DNA of 64,000 bases from Terriglobia bacterium (GTDB lineage Bacteria; Acidobacteriota; Terriglobia; Bryobacterales; Bryobacteraceae). The stretch is from positions 26,508 through 90,507 of the forward strand of contig JAIQFK010000030.1 in NCBI GenBank assembly GCA_020073305.1, given 5' to 3'. This document shows, one piece after another, positions 27,266-41,762 of this stretch (position 1 is the first letter of the stretch; every line of letters starts with the position of its first letter). Both the position numbers and the translations under genes were made by a program. A model generated the notes under the pieces. The model worked only from the letters and a program-made list of their open reading frames with translations, was not told the DNA's origin and did not search any database.

Positions 27266-27532
27266 ACTTATCCCCGTTCTCCGGCTCCGTGGATTGGCTA
27301 AAGACTACTTTGCTAAACGCTCAAACGGAATCGGTTGATTTCTCAACCGCTGGCCGCTAGCCGGACGCGACCCCATACCAAACTGAACGAGGATATTCCA
27401 AAATCGTAGTCCTTGCGGACACAAGTTAAAAAGGGCACCTCGCCCACCTTGAATCCTAACACAGTCCGGAAAGCTGAGAAAATGGCTGTCTGAGGTGCAA
27501 GTTTGGCTTTCGATCCCGGAGACGTGAGGACC
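27266..27532. other. non-coding remainder of the accessory patch
   Basis: This stretch has lower GC than its neighbours and no supported gene. It directly precedes the IS630 remnant and may be residual insertion-element DNA. Confidence 0.4.
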
Positions 27533-27838
27533 CTAGTCTGCTGATTCTGAAGTGTCTTTATATTTGTTGACCTTGCGGATGATCTGGCTGGCACTGGCGA
27601 TCCACTGAAAAGGCCGGGGCCTTTTGTTATAGAGCCGGATGTAGTCGTTGATGGCTTGGATCAGATCGCGAACGCTGCGGAACGTTCCTCGGCGGATTCG
27701 CTTTCGCGTGATTTCGGCGAACCAGCGTTCAATCTGATTGAGCCAAGAAGCACTCGTGGGAGTGAAGTGTGATCTGCGCGATTTTGCTGCAAACTCCATC
27801 GGCGCGCCGGTACCATTTCACCGGACACACTGATTATG
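27533..27838 (-). pseudogene. IS630-family transposase remnant (C-terminal part)
   Basis: The open part encodes the C-terminal catalytic segment of an IS630-type DDE transposase: HFTPTSASWLNQIERWFAEI, which contains the last acidic residue, then RKRIRRGTFRSVRDL and NKRPRPFQW. Upstream of about 27790 the similarity continues only in another frame (PVKWYRRADGVC region) and then stops near 27838. The copy is therefore frameshifted and lacks its N-terminal two thirds. No inverted repeats were found. It is a dead fragment next to the OYE gene. Confidence 0.8.
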
Positions 27839-27883
27839 CCACGCGCGCAAACCCCGATTCGGATGTGTTGGCGGCACGCATTA

Positions 27884-29338
27884 TCAGCTCTGGAGCTTCT
27901 GTTTGGCCGCGCGCAGCAGTTCAGCCTGTGGATGGCCGCGGTAAAACGGATCCAGCGGAAAACAGCCCGACACCAGCCCGTTGCGCGGCCCGGTGGTGCA
28001 ATCGCTGAAGGTGCGGCACAGGCGCTTGGTCTCGAGCGGCGCCCCGCGCAGCACGTCCCACGGCAGGTCGGGGTAGGACAGCACCACGCGTCCCAGCCCC
28101 ACGAAATCCACCTGCCCGGTCCGCACGTAATGCTGCGCCACGTTCGGTAGCCACTCCTGCAGATAGCTGTAGCCGGTGCCGACGATCGTCATCTGCGGGT
28201 AGCGCGCCTTGACCTCGCTGGTCACTGCGATCAGCCGCGCCGCACCGGCCAGCGGATCTTCGGGCGGCTCGTAACCGTCCGATGGCGGAAACAGCGCCGG
28301 CCGTTGGATGTGCGGAGTGTAATAAGGACTGCCGCCGGAGATGCACACCAGCCGGATTCCGAGCTGATCCAGAATGTCCAGAAAACGGTACGTCTCCGTC
28401 AGTTCGATCTCGACGGGATTCGCCGCATCCACGCCGAAACCGTACTCATACCGCCCGCTGAAGTCCTCGGGTTCGCCGCGGCGATCGCTCCCCATGCGAA
28501 ACGGGATGAGATCGAAGGCGCTCAGCCGGACGCCGATCAGCAAGCCGGGAGCGTCGCGCCGGACGCCTTCGACGATCGCGCGCAAAAACCGTGTTCGATT
28601 CTCAAGGCTGCCGCCGTACTTGCCGCCTCGCGCGCGCGCGCTGAGGAACTCGTGCCCGAGGTAGCCGTGACAATGCTTGATATCGACAAAAGCGAAGCCG
28701 GCCGATTGCGCGCGCACCGCCGCCGCGATGAAGTCCTCGATGATTTGCTCGATTTCTCCATCGGTGAGGCAGGGATGGCCCGGCGCAATGCCAAACTTCG
28801 AATCGAGCAGCGGGTGGTGATAGAGGATGCGGGGTTCGAGCCGCTTTTTGTCGTTGGGCCGCGCAAAGCGCCCCGAATGGGTGAGCTGCAAACCGATCAG
28901 CAAATCGCCGCTCGCGCCGTGCCGCTCTTCGTGCGCCAGCACGAGGCAGCGGCGCAATGCTTCGAGCGACGCCTGCGTGTTGTCGCTCGACAGCAATTGG
29001 TTCGGATTGGCGCGCCCCTCGTGGCTGACGGCTACGGCCTCGCCGCCCCAGATCAGTTTCGCGCCGCTCTCGCCAAAGTGCCGCCACCGTCGGATCGTCA
29101 GCTCTGACGGACGGCCGTCGACGGTACCGTCCCATCCCTCCATGGGGAGGATGCAGAAGCGGTTCCCGATGCGCAGCTCGCCGAATGAATAAGGTTGTGC
29201 CAGCGGCGCGCCTTCGCCCGTCGAAACCTCGCGGTCGAATCCCAGGGGGAGGCCCAGGCGCGCGATGTAATCTGCGAACTCATGCGCATGCTTGAGCGAA
29301 GCCATGCGGCCATACCTATGCGACGCGGTGTCGGGCAT
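27884..29338 (-). CDS. NADH:flavin oxidoreductase, old-yellow-enzyme family
   Basis: The protein (484 residues from the ATG at 29338) is an FMN-dependent TIM-barrel oxidoreductase. Recognisable parts are [46 protein letters not shown] N-terminal sequence, [15 protein letters not shown], the [21 protein letters not shown] segment with the substrate-binding His-x-x-His-like residues, and [20 protein letters not shown]. It has only the OYE barrel, without the C-terminal NAD(P)/FAD domains of 2,4-dienoyl-CoA reductases. The substrate is unknown, probably an activated alkene or similar. A second ATG at 29305 (MASLKHA) is an alternative start. It is divergent from the hybrid kinase. Confidence 0.88.
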   Translation of the reverse strand: MPDTASHRYGRMASLKHAHEFADYIARLGLPLGFDREVSTGEGAPLAQPYSFGELRIGNRFCILPMEGWDGTVDGRPSELTIRRWRHFGESGAKLIWGGEAVAVSHEGRANPNQLLSSDNTQASLEALRRCLVLAHEERHGASGDLLIGLQLTHSGRFARPNDKKRLEPRILYHHPLLDSKFGIAPGHPCLTDGEIEQIIEDFIAAAVRAQSAGFAFVDIKHCHGYLGHEFLSARARGGKYGGSLENRTRFLRAIVEGVRRDAPGLLIGVRLSAFDLIPFRMGSDRRGEPEDFSGRYEYGFGVDAANPVEIELTETYRFLDILDQLGIRLVCISGGSPYYTPHIQRPALFPPSDGYEPPEDPLAGAARLIAVTSEVKARYPQMTIVGTGYSYLQEWLPNVAQHYVRTGQVDFVGLGRVVLSYPDLPWDVLRGAPLETKRLCRTFSDCTTGPRNGLVSGCFPLDPFYRGHPQAELLRAAKQKLQS

Positions 29339-29416
29339 GAAAACGTACCAAATTATCACGTTGCGCGCGTTCGAACGTGGGTAAAGGCCTGAGCCGGTTT
29401 CGCCGATAGAGAAAGA

Positions 29417-29434
29417 GGGCAGCTCGAACTGCCC
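29417..29434. promoter_or_regulatory. small inverted repeat in the divergent region
   Basis: GGGCAG (29417-29422) and CTGCCC (29429-29434) flank a six-base centre, 18 bp before the GTG start of the hybrid kinase. It could be an operator or a leader hairpin. Short palindromes of this size also arise by chance in GC-rich DNA. Confidence 0.25.
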
Positions 29435-29451
29435 AACTTATCGGCTGTCGT

Positions 29452-33054
<3,603 letters not shown>

Positions 33055-33066
33055 CCTGAGGTTTAC

Positions 33067-33255
33067 CTACTTGCCGTCTCCGTCGCCATCAGCGTCCGCA
33101 TGCTGGTGAGCCTGCGCCGCAGCGCTGAGATGGACCGAATCAGTGGCTGGCTGGGAACTGGCGGAACTCTTCGGTGGGTGTTGTGTCACCCCAGTGGGTG
33201 CAGTGCCTGTAGCTCCGGAAACTGCGTGAATATGCGAAACCGGCGAAATACCCAT
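33067..33255 (-). CDS. small Asp/His/Ala-rich protein of unknown function
   Basis: A 62-residue protein from the ATG at 33255, preceded by a GAGG-type ribosome-binding stretch about 10 nt upstream. The sequence starts MGISPVSHIHAVSG, has a Pro/Ser-rich middle and ends DSVHLSAAAQAHQHADADGDGDGK. I have an impression of similar short proteins with a VxLSxAAQAH motif and an acidic Gly/Asp tail in acidobacterial genomes, but cannot confirm it. The tail might bind divalent metals. Function unknown. Confidence 0.5.
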   Translation of the reverse strand: MGISPVSHIHAVSGATGTAPTGVTQHPPKSSASSQPATDSVHLSAAAQAHQHADADGDGDGK

Positions 33256-33367
33256 GAGATAGTCCCTCACTTCCTCTTATCGGCTTCGCCGGCTGCTTTT
33301 CTAGTTTATTTTTGCGACCGTACCCCTCGAATCTTGCTTTCGATAGCAGGAATTAGCGCCCGCGCGT

Positions 33368-34114
33368 CTACCCGAACGCTGCCGCCCACCCCATCTTCAC
33401 CAAAACGTACACCGCCCACGTCCCCAGCACGCCCCCGAAAGCCGAACCCCAGGTGATCTTGCGGCCGGCTGCGGCAAAACCGGTGGCCAGCAGAGCCAGG
33501 GTCCACAGCGTGAAAACATCGATGGAGGTGCCCAGGCTCAGCAGCCATTTCGGCGTCGAGTTCGGCTCCAGAAACGCCCCGATATTGGTCAACGTCGGGT
33601 ACTGCAGGTCAAACTCTTCCGGGTTCTTCAGAAGCATCACGGCCAGCGCCATGATGCTGCCAAACAGAAGCGGCATCCACGAGTAACAGACAATCGCAAA
33701 CGCCTGGCGGAAGGAAACCTCCGCGCCAAACACCGTGCGGAACAGGAGAAGAAATACGCCCGCCGTCGCCAGCGCCATGATCGGGAATCCCACCACGATC
33801 GCGACGTAAGAAATGATCGGGCCGAACTTAATCTGTGCGGCTACCGCTTGCTCCTTCTGGTCGGCCGGCATGTTTTGCATGCCCGAGTTGGTCTCCGCCT
33901 GCTGCCGGAAGAACCGCTCCCAGCCCACGCGTTGCGTGAAGCTGTAGGTGAAAATCAAGCTCGCCAGCACCAGGATCACCAGCGGGGGCCACCAGCGCGG
34001 ACGCAACGCGATATCGCGAAAAGCCAGCCCAGGGGACCATACCACGCCAGTCAAGCGGGCCAGCTCGCCCATGGGTGCTTCTTGAGGAGGTTGCGCAGGA
34101 ATTGCGGCTGCCAT
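33368..34114 (-). CDS. YIP1-family integral membrane protein
   Basis: The 248-residue protein (ATG at 34114) has a Pro-rich N-terminus, then a short amphipathic region (LTGVVWSPGLAFRDIALRPRWW) and five hydrophobic helices. This is the arrangement of bacterial YIP1-domain proteins. The helices are near residues 45-62, 110-140, 155-180, 200-225 and 228-245, and an extracytoplasmic loop between helices 1 and 2 carries RQQAETNSGMQNMPADQKEQ. The function of bacterial YIP1 proteins is not established. Reading from 34165 would add 17 residues without hydrophobic character. Confidence 0.75.
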   Translation of the reverse strand: MAAAIPAQPPQEAPMGELARLTGVVWSPGLAFRDIALRPRWWPPLVILVLASLIFTYSFTQRVGWERFFRQQAETNSGMQNMPADQKEQAVAAQIKFGPIISYVAIVVGFPIMALATAGVFLLLFRTVFGAEVSFRQAFAIVCYSWMPLLFGSIMALAVMLLKNPEEFDLQYPTLTNIGAFLEPNSTPKWLLSLGTSIDVFTLWTLALLATGFAAAGRKITWGSAFGGVLGTWAVYVLVKMGWAAAFG

Positions 34115-34193
34115 TTGGCCCCAATTGTACACCCAACCGGGGCCGGCGCAATCATGCTCTTGCACCTGCCGGGTACCAGGCGAACCAGACCTT

Positions 34194-34421
34194 TTAGTCC
34201 CTGTCAGGACACTGGCACTCCTCGAGTTTTCGCCTCAAAAAGCGCCGCTCGGGTTCCGAACAAGGGCACGCCAAGGCCGCGCGGAAAGAGGCCGCGGCTT
34301 CCGCCCTCTGGCCCAGTTCCAAAAGCAAGTGCCCACGCACCGAGAGCAACAAATAGTATTCGCGCAGCTTCGGATCGTTCAGCAAGGGCGCGATCACTCC
34401 CAGCGCCTCATCGGGTCAGCA
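34194..34421 (-). pseudogene. C-terminal remnant of a sigma factor (SigJ/DUF6596-like)
   Basis: The frame DEALGVIAPLLNDPKLREYYLLLSVRGHLL, continuing to ERRFLRRKLEECQCPDRD, matches the C-terminal helical extension of ECF sigma factors carrying a DUF6596-type tail (the ADLL..LGR..EAAA.Y..AL pattern). Everything upstream, meaning the sigma-2 and sigma-4 domains, is missing. The frame begins just after a stop codon at about 34419, inside the end of the neighbouring truncated gene. It cannot be functional as a sigma factor. Confidence 0.6.
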
Positions 34422-34653
34422 TGGCGGGCATCTTCTCAGCCGTCTCCTTCTCCACCAGTGCCGTGCCGCCGGCAATGACTTCGTAACTCAAATGGGCTTT
34501 TCCCATCGCGGTGTCGGCTTCCCATTCGCCCGCCAGCGTCTTGAGGCGCGAGAAGGCCGCGGCATCGTTCGTGTGTTCAGATTTCGAGCTGGCCGCGTGG
34601 ACTGCCACCGCCGCCAACAGCAGGCTTGCAAGGACAAAATATTGTCTCTTCAT
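34408..34653 (-). CDS. truncated secreted protein (DUF1579-like N-terminal half)
   Basis: The gene has an excellent ribosome-binding site (GAGGAG, 6 nt before the ATG at 34653). It encodes a signal peptide (MKRQYFVLASLLLAAVAVHA) followed by FSRLKTLAGEWEADTAMGKAHLSYEVIAGGTALVEKETAEKMPAMLT, a beginning I associate with about 170-residue acidobacterial lipocalin-like proteins. The product stops after 81 residues where the sigma-factor remnant begins in another frame. It is thus a 5' half of a gene fused by deletion to the 3' end of another. It is probably expressed, but its fold is incomplete. Confidence 0.6.
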   Translation of the reverse strand: MKRQYFVLASLLLAAVAVHAASSKSEHTNDAAAFSRLKTLAGEWEADTAMGKAHLSYEVIAGGTALVEKETAEKMPAMLTR

Positions 34654-34794
34654 CGTTTTCTCCTCTTGGGTGTTGCGATTGCAGTTGAATAACGAACGAG
34701 CCCGCCGGAAATCGACACATACCCGGAAAAAAATTCTGGCGCCGGATGCATTGGCATCGCTGGCCACAAAACCTCGGTGTATCATGCTCTCTGC

Positions 34795-37011
34795 ATGAGG
34801 GTATTCTGGGCCATTCCTTTCTCTGTCTTGTTCGTTGGCGCGGGTTGCACCAGGTCTCCCGTCGAACCGGCGCCACAGCGCGCCTCCGCCATCGTCGTCA
34901 ACGCGCCCCCAGGCGGTCCCATCGCCATCAAAACCCCGGCGGCGGAATTTGCCATTCTGCCGAGCGGCTACGTCCAGGCTTTTTTCGTCAAGGGAGGGAG
35001 CCGGTTGACGCTGGATGAGCCGCAGGAAGGCGGCGGCTACGTCGTCAGCGCAGGCAAACCGGTCCGGGATTTCACGCTCGATTTCCCTTCTGCCCAGATT
35101 ACGGAAGCCCACGGCAAACTCGGCCCGCTCGGCAAACGCGTGGTCGTAACCGGGCGAAGCGCGACGACGGGGCTTGAAGAAACTCTGGCGGTCGAGGTCT
35201 ACGACGACTTCCCCAATCTCGCTGTCACCACCTTGGCATTTAAGAACACCCGCAGCCAGGAACTGCAGCTCGATCAAGTGATCGCCGTGCGGCATCGGCT
35301 GAACGCGTCTCTCGCCGATGCAAAAGCCGCTCCGTACGCCCTCTGGTCGTTTCAGGGATCGAGCTACGATTGGGGCAAAGACGAAATCCTCCCGATTTCA
35401 CGGACCTTCGAGCGCCCGAACATGATGGGAGGTCCGTCGCCCAAGGGACTCGGCGGCGGCATTCCCGTGATCGACTTCTGGACGGCTAGTGTAGGCGAAG
35501 CCTTCGGCCACTTCGAAACCGTGCCCATGGTTTTGTCCCTTCCCGTGAAAGTGGAAACCGACGGCCGAGTTAGCGCTTCCATGGTTCTCGAGCCTCGCAC
35601 ACTTCTGAAACCCGGTGAAGTTTACTCCACGCCGCGCACTTTTGTCGCCGTCCACACGGGTGATTTCTATGAGCCGCTGCATCTCTGGTCTCTGGCGTTG
35701 CAACGCGATGGCTGGACGCTCCCACACTCGACCCGCGCGGATTACGCCGTCAACTGGTGCGGCTGGGGCTACGAGCAGGATTTCACGCCCGCCCAGATGT
35801 TGGGCACCATCCCGAAGCTCAAACAACTGGGCATCCGCTGGGCTACCCTCGACTACCGCTGGTTCGACAACTACGGTGACTGGAATCCGCGGGCCGACAC
35901 CCTCCCCGGCGACACGATTAAAAAAATCGTCGGCGAGTTTCATAGGCAGGGGTTCCTGGTCCAGCTCTGGTGGCAACCTATCGCCGTCGAGGACGGTCAC
36001 GGCAAGCACGCTCTTCCTAAACCCATGGCGGTAGCCAAGCTGGTCAAGCAACATCCAGAGTGGCTGATCCTCGACAAAAATGGCCGCCACGCGCCCATGA
36101 TCAGTCCCGTGAGCACGGTGGCCGCGCTTTGCCCTGCGTTGCCCGAGGTCCAGGAGTTTCACCGCAAGCTGGTGGAAAAGTTTATTCGCGACTGGGGCTT
36201 CGACGGGCACAAGATGGACAGCGTTTACAGTGTGCCGCTCTGTTACAATCCCGCGCACCATCACAAATCGCCGGAGGATTCCGTCCGCGCGATGGCTCAA
36301 GTCTATCGAGTGATTTTCGAGACTACGCGCGCCTTGAAACCCGAGAGCGTAATCCAGATCTGCCCCTGTGGCACTACGCCGAATCTGGCATGGCTTCCGT
36401 ATGAAGATCAGCCGGTGACTGCCGACCCGGTCGGCGGTTTCCAGATTCGCCGCCGCATCAAAATGTACAAGGCGTTGCTGGGACCGCAAGCCGCCGTGTA
36501 CGGAGACCACGTCGAGTTAAGCGAGATGCGGCCAGTGGGAAAGGACTACGTCGAGACCGGCAAGGACTTTGCCTCAACCCTGGGAACCGGCGGAGTGATC
36601 GGCACCAAGTTCATCTGGCCGGACGATCCTCCACGGCCCCACTTCCGCAATGTGGTCCTCACGCCCGAGAAGGAATCCATATGGAAAAAGTGGATTGGCA
36701 TCTACAACGCGAAGATGCTTTCCCAGGGAAACTTTCTGGATCTCTACACCACCGGCTACGATGTCCCGGAAGCTTACGCCATTGAGAAGGACGGCAAAAT
36801 GTACTACGCGTTCTTTGCGCCCGGCAGCTCCCAGCCTTGGAAGGGTGAAATTGAATTGCGAGGCCTCCAGCCAGGAACGTACCGCGTCTTTGACTACGAC
36901 AACGGGAGAGACTTGGGAACTGTCGATGCGGGCAAGCCAAGACTTGGCGTCGAGTTTACCGGCCACCTGCTGCTCGAAGCAGGGGCTGAGCAGGCTCGGC
37001 CCGATCGCTAA
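34795..37011 (+). CDS. exported GH36/GH-D-clan-like alpha-glycosidase
   Basis: The 738-residue protein begins with a membrane-directing signal (MRVFWAIPFSVLFVGAGC), perhaps a lipoprotein although the lipobox is imperfect. An N-terminal beta-supersandwich (about 45-300) precedes a TIM barrel of the alpha-galactosidase clan: YAVNWCGWGYEQDFTP, TLDYRWFDNYGDWNPR and FDGHKMDSVYS. Asp475 in the K-x-D motif is the expected nucleophile, and Asp571 in VYGDHVELS the likely acid/base. A C-terminal beta domain ends the protein. Substrate unknown; alpha-galactosides are the default guess. It is divergent from the truncated secreted protein, and I start at the ATG 34795 because this begins the signal. Confidence 0.85.
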   Translation: MRVFWAIPFSVLFVGAGCTRSPVEPAPQRASAIVVNAPPGGPIAIKTPAAEFAILPSGYVQAFFVKGGSRLTLDEPQEGGGYVVSAGKPVRDFTLDFPSAQITEAHGKLGPLGKRVVVTGRSATTGLEETLAVEVYDDFPNLAVTTLAFKNTRSQELQLDQVIAVRHRLNASLADAKAAPYALWSFQGSSYDWGKDEILPISRTFERPNMMGGPSPKGLGGGIPVIDFWTASVGEAFGHFETVPMVLSLPVKVETDGRVSASMVLEPRTLLKPGEVYSTPRTFVAVHTGDFYEPLHLWSLALQRDGWTLPHSTRADYAVNWCGWGYEQDFTPAQMLGTIPKLKQLGIRWATLDYRWFDNYGDWNPRADTLPGDTIKKIVGEFHRQGFLVQLWWQPIAVEDGHGKHALPKPMAVAKLVKQHPEWLILDKNGRHAPMISPVSTVAALCPALPEVQEFHRKLVEKFIRDWGFDGHKMDSVYSVPLCYNPAHHHKSPEDSVRAMAQVYRVIFETTRALKPESVIQICPCGTTPNLAWLPYEDQPVTADPVGGFQIRRRIKMYKALLGPQAAVYGDHVELSEMRPVGKDYVETGKDFASTLGTGGVIGTKFIWPDDPPRPHFRNVVLTPEKESIWKKWIGIYNAKMLSQGNFLDLYTTGYDVPEAYAIEKDGKMYYAFFAPGSSQPWKGEIELRGLQPGTYRVFDYDNGRDLGTVDAGKPRLGVEFTGHLLLEAGAEQARPDR

Positions 37012-37027
37012 GGTTCTCCGGCAACGC

Positions 37028-37393
37028 TTATAGGGTCAAGCTGCCGTGCGCCGGCACTGCTTTGTCGTGCCGTTCCTGGTCCTCGTGGCAATAAGGCGTC
37101 CAGGGAATCGCTTCCAGCCGGACCGGTTCAATCCGACGTCCGCAGTCGATGCACTTGCCGAAACTGCCGTGTCCGATTCGCTGCAAGGCGTCCCGCACCT
37201 GGACCAGCGTCTGCCATTCCAGGTTGCTTTCTTCAAAGGATGTGGATTTGCCCTCGGAGGAACTGGCCTTATCTAGCGGATCCCCGGCTTCGGAACTGGC
37301 AGCCTCGCGTGCCTCGCTCTCAAAGCGCCCGATGTCTGCCAGCAGTCCCCGTTCTTTGTCCAGCAGCCGCTGCTTGAAATGTTCTAAGTCCAT
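37028..37393 (-). CDS. DksA/TraR-family protein with incomplete zinc finger
   Basis: A 121-residue protein from the ATG at 37393, preceded by AGGGA. Residues 1-75 form a helical hairpin (MDLEHFKQRLLDKERGLLADIGRF... VRDALQRIGHGSFGKC), followed by the TraR/DksA finger. The finger reads CIDCGRRIEPVRLEAIPWTPYCHED: Cys81, Cys84 and Cys102 are present, but the fourth cysteine is replaced by Asp105, with His103 nearby. Family members bind RNA polymerase through the secondary channel in the stringent response; acidic residues at the hairpin tip mediate this. With three cysteines the zinc site may be degenerate or use His. It is divergent from secA. Confidence 0.88.
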   Translation of the reverse strand: MDLEHFKQRLLDKERGLLADIGRFESEAREAASSEAGDPLDKASSSEGKSTSFEESNLEWQTLVQVRDALQRIGHGSFGKCIDCGRRIEPVRLEAIPWTPYCHEDQERHDKAVPAHGSLTL

Positions 37394-37607
37394 GGGTTCC
37401 CTGTGTCGAGTATACGACGCTGCCGACGAACCTGCGCTACCACCGCCCGGTGACTGCCTGCCACCCGGCCGCTCACTGAGCCGCGCGCAAAGCAAGCGGT
37501 TGTCGTCCACCCCGTAGCGACCGGTTCCATCCACTGAAATCCTCTCGTCGCGCCGCACCTTAAGGTAAAATGGAAAAGGCTTTCCCCCTCCGTACGAGAC
37601 CGTCTGT

Positions 37608-40457
<2,850 letters not shown>

Positions 40458-40462
40458 ATTCG

Positions 40463-41428
40463 ATGCGACATTTGTTGCTTCTCCTTCTGCCGGCCTTTTC
40501 TTACGCCGGAGTGTGGCCCGACAACTTCGGCGCGTTCCACCGCACGGCGAATCAGCCGGTTCACGTCTCCGACCGGCCGCTTTGGGACGAATACGGCCTC
40601 CAAGTGGCCGAGCAGGCCCACTATGAGTCGGACTCCCTGAAATTCACGGCGTTCGCTTACCAGCTCCAGGATTCGACCGGTGCGCTCGGCGCCTTCGACT
40701 GGCAGCGGCCGGCCAACGCCAAGACGTCTGCTTTAGGCAAGCTGGCCGTCGAGACTGCCGATTCCGCTATGTTGGCCCATGGCAACTATCTCCTTTTTTT
40801 CCAGGGCTATAAGCCGACTGTAGCGGAAATCAACACTCTGTTCCAGACCCTGCCCCGGCTGGACCAGAGCCCCCTCCCGGCGTTGAGCGGCTATCTGCCT
40901 GAAAAGCAATTGGTTTCGAACTCAGAGCGGTATGTCACTGGCCCCGTTGGACTTGAGAAGTTCAGCCCCGGCATTTCGCCATCGACGGCCGCATTCCACG
41001 TGGGTGCCGAGGCACAGCTCGCCGCCTTCCAGACCGCCAAGGGCGAAATGAAACTGGCGATCTTCTCCTACCCGACGCCTCAGATCGCCCGCGAACGTCT
41101 TGTGGATTTCCAGAGGATTTCCGGGGCGATGGCAAAGCGGACCGGGCCTCTGGTGGCGGTCATTCTCTCTCCAGCCAGCCCGGACGATGCGGAGAGGCTG
41201 CTGGCCCAAGTCCGGTACGAGCCAAATATCACCTGGAGCGAACGGGTTCCGACGCGCCGCGACAACATCGGGGACCTGGTCATAAATGCCTTTGAACTCA
41301 TAGGGATACTGCTGGCGTTCTTCGTGGTGGCAGGGCTTTCCTATGGAGGTGTGCGGAGCCTCCGGCGGCGCGGCGGACCGACAGGCGAGCCCGATTCGAT
41401 GATCACGCTCCATCTGATGGATCGGTAA
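40463..41428 (+). CDS. exported/membrane protein of unknown function (DUF6599-like)
   Basis: The 321-residue protein starts with a signal peptide (MRHLLLLLLPAFSYAGVWPD) and continues as a soluble domain. That domain includes YGLQVAEQAHYESDSLKFTAFAYQLQDSTGALGAFDW. A second, similar half follows (EKFSPGISPSTAAFHVGAEAQLAAFQTAKGEMKLAIFSYPTPQIARERL). A membrane helix near 280-300 (NAFELIGILLAFFVVAGLSYGG) is followed by a basic cytoplasmic tail. The overall form suggests a periplasmic domain tethered to the inner membrane. It sits 5 bp behind secA and is probably co-transcribed. I recall such proteins as DUF6599 in acidobacteria; their function is unknown. Confidence 0.8.
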   Translation: MRHLLLLLLPAFSYAGVWPDNFGAFHRTANQPVHVSDRPLWDEYGLQVAEQAHYESDSLKFTAFAYQLQDSTGALGAFDWQRPANAKTSALGKLAVETADSAMLAHGNYLLFFQGYKPTVAEINTLFQTLPRLDQSPLPALSGYLPEKQLVSNSERYVTGPVGLEKFSPGISPSTAAFHVGAEAQLAAFQTAKGEMKLAIFSYPTPQIARERLVDFQRISGAMAKRTGPLVAVILSPASPDDAERLLAQVRYEPNITWSERVPTRRDNIGDLVINAFELIGILLAFFVVAGLSYGGVRSLRRRGGPTGEPDSMITLHLMDR

Positions 41429-41489
41429 GGCAAAGGTTATCTTTGGTTTAGCCCTGAAATGGCCGTCCCAAACCGGCGGCTCCCGTCTT

Positions 41490-41510
41490 TTTCCACAACG
41501 CCTGTGGAAA
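41490..41510. promoter_or_regulatory. 8-bp inverted repeat downstream of the DUF6599-like gene
   Basis: TTTCCACA (41490-41497) is mirrored exactly by TGTGGAAA (41503-41510) across five bases. With the preceding T it also resembles a DnaA box (TTTTCCACA). It could be a factor-independent hairpin without a T-run or a protein-binding palindrome; isolated boxes like this are common by chance. Confidence 0.25.
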
Positions 41511-41577
41511 TGCTCTTTGGCCGTAAGTGCAAAAGCTGCTGACGCTTAGAAGTGGTTTTTTTCGCCCGGTTTTTTTC

Positions 41578-41607
41578 TTGACTTGAATGCCCGCTGGAAA
41601 CTATCAT
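41578..41607 (+). promoter_or_regulatory. sigma-70-like promoter upstream of ribonuclease J
   Basis: TTGACT (41578-41583) and TATCAT (41602-41607) are separated by 18 bp, a near-consensus vegetative promoter. Transcription would start near 41614, about 150 nt before the rnj start codon and directly before a series of hairpins. Confidence 0.55.
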
Positions 41608-41613
41608 CCAATC

Positions 41614-41724
41614 ACTAAGTTTTTGACGGTTGCGATGCCGTCGAAAATGATTCTCCCATCGAACATCACCCTGGTAGAACAGGGGGATTGAATGCTCACC
41701 CTTCGGGGTGAGCATTTCTATTTT
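41614..41724 (+). ncRNA. candidate structured RNA or attenuator leader of ribonuclease J
   Basis: Between the promoter-like sequence and the rnj start, three consecutive stems can be drawn. Stem one pairs 41621-41629 with 41638-41647 (GACGG/CCGTC core plus T/A flank with one bulge). Stem two pairs 41665-41673 with 41680-41688 (CCCTG/CAGGG core). Stem three is a perfect 11-bp stem with a UUCG loop, followed by a T-rich tract. The last is a textbook intrinsic terminator ending about 40 nt before rnj. The transcript would be a roughly 105-nt RNA, or rnj is controlled by read-through. A 16-codon frame (ATG 41692) with an AGGGGG ribosome-binding stretch overlaps the terminator. I do not recognise an Rfam family. 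Confidence 0.45.
41691..41724 (+). terminator. intrinsic terminator/attenuator with UUCG tetraloop
   Basis: AATGCTCACCC (41691-41701) pairs perfectly with 41706-41716 across a TTCG loop, and TCTATTTTT follows. It stands in front of rnj rather than behind a protein gene, so it either ends a small RNA or attenuates rnj. Confidence 0.75.
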
Positions 41725-41762
41725 TGGGCAAGTAGTCTGTAGACTGGAGTTTAGGAAACCCC

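Noticed and set aside
34408..35295. A 295-codon minus-strand frame containing the truncated secreted protein
   Set aside because: The part upstream of 34653 is antisense to the GH36-like gene. The strong ribosome-binding site and signal peptide place the true start at 34653.
41490..41510. DnaA-box pair as a replication origin
   Set aside because: A single inverted pair without an AT-rich region, further boxes, or dnaA/dnaN neighbours does not support an origin.
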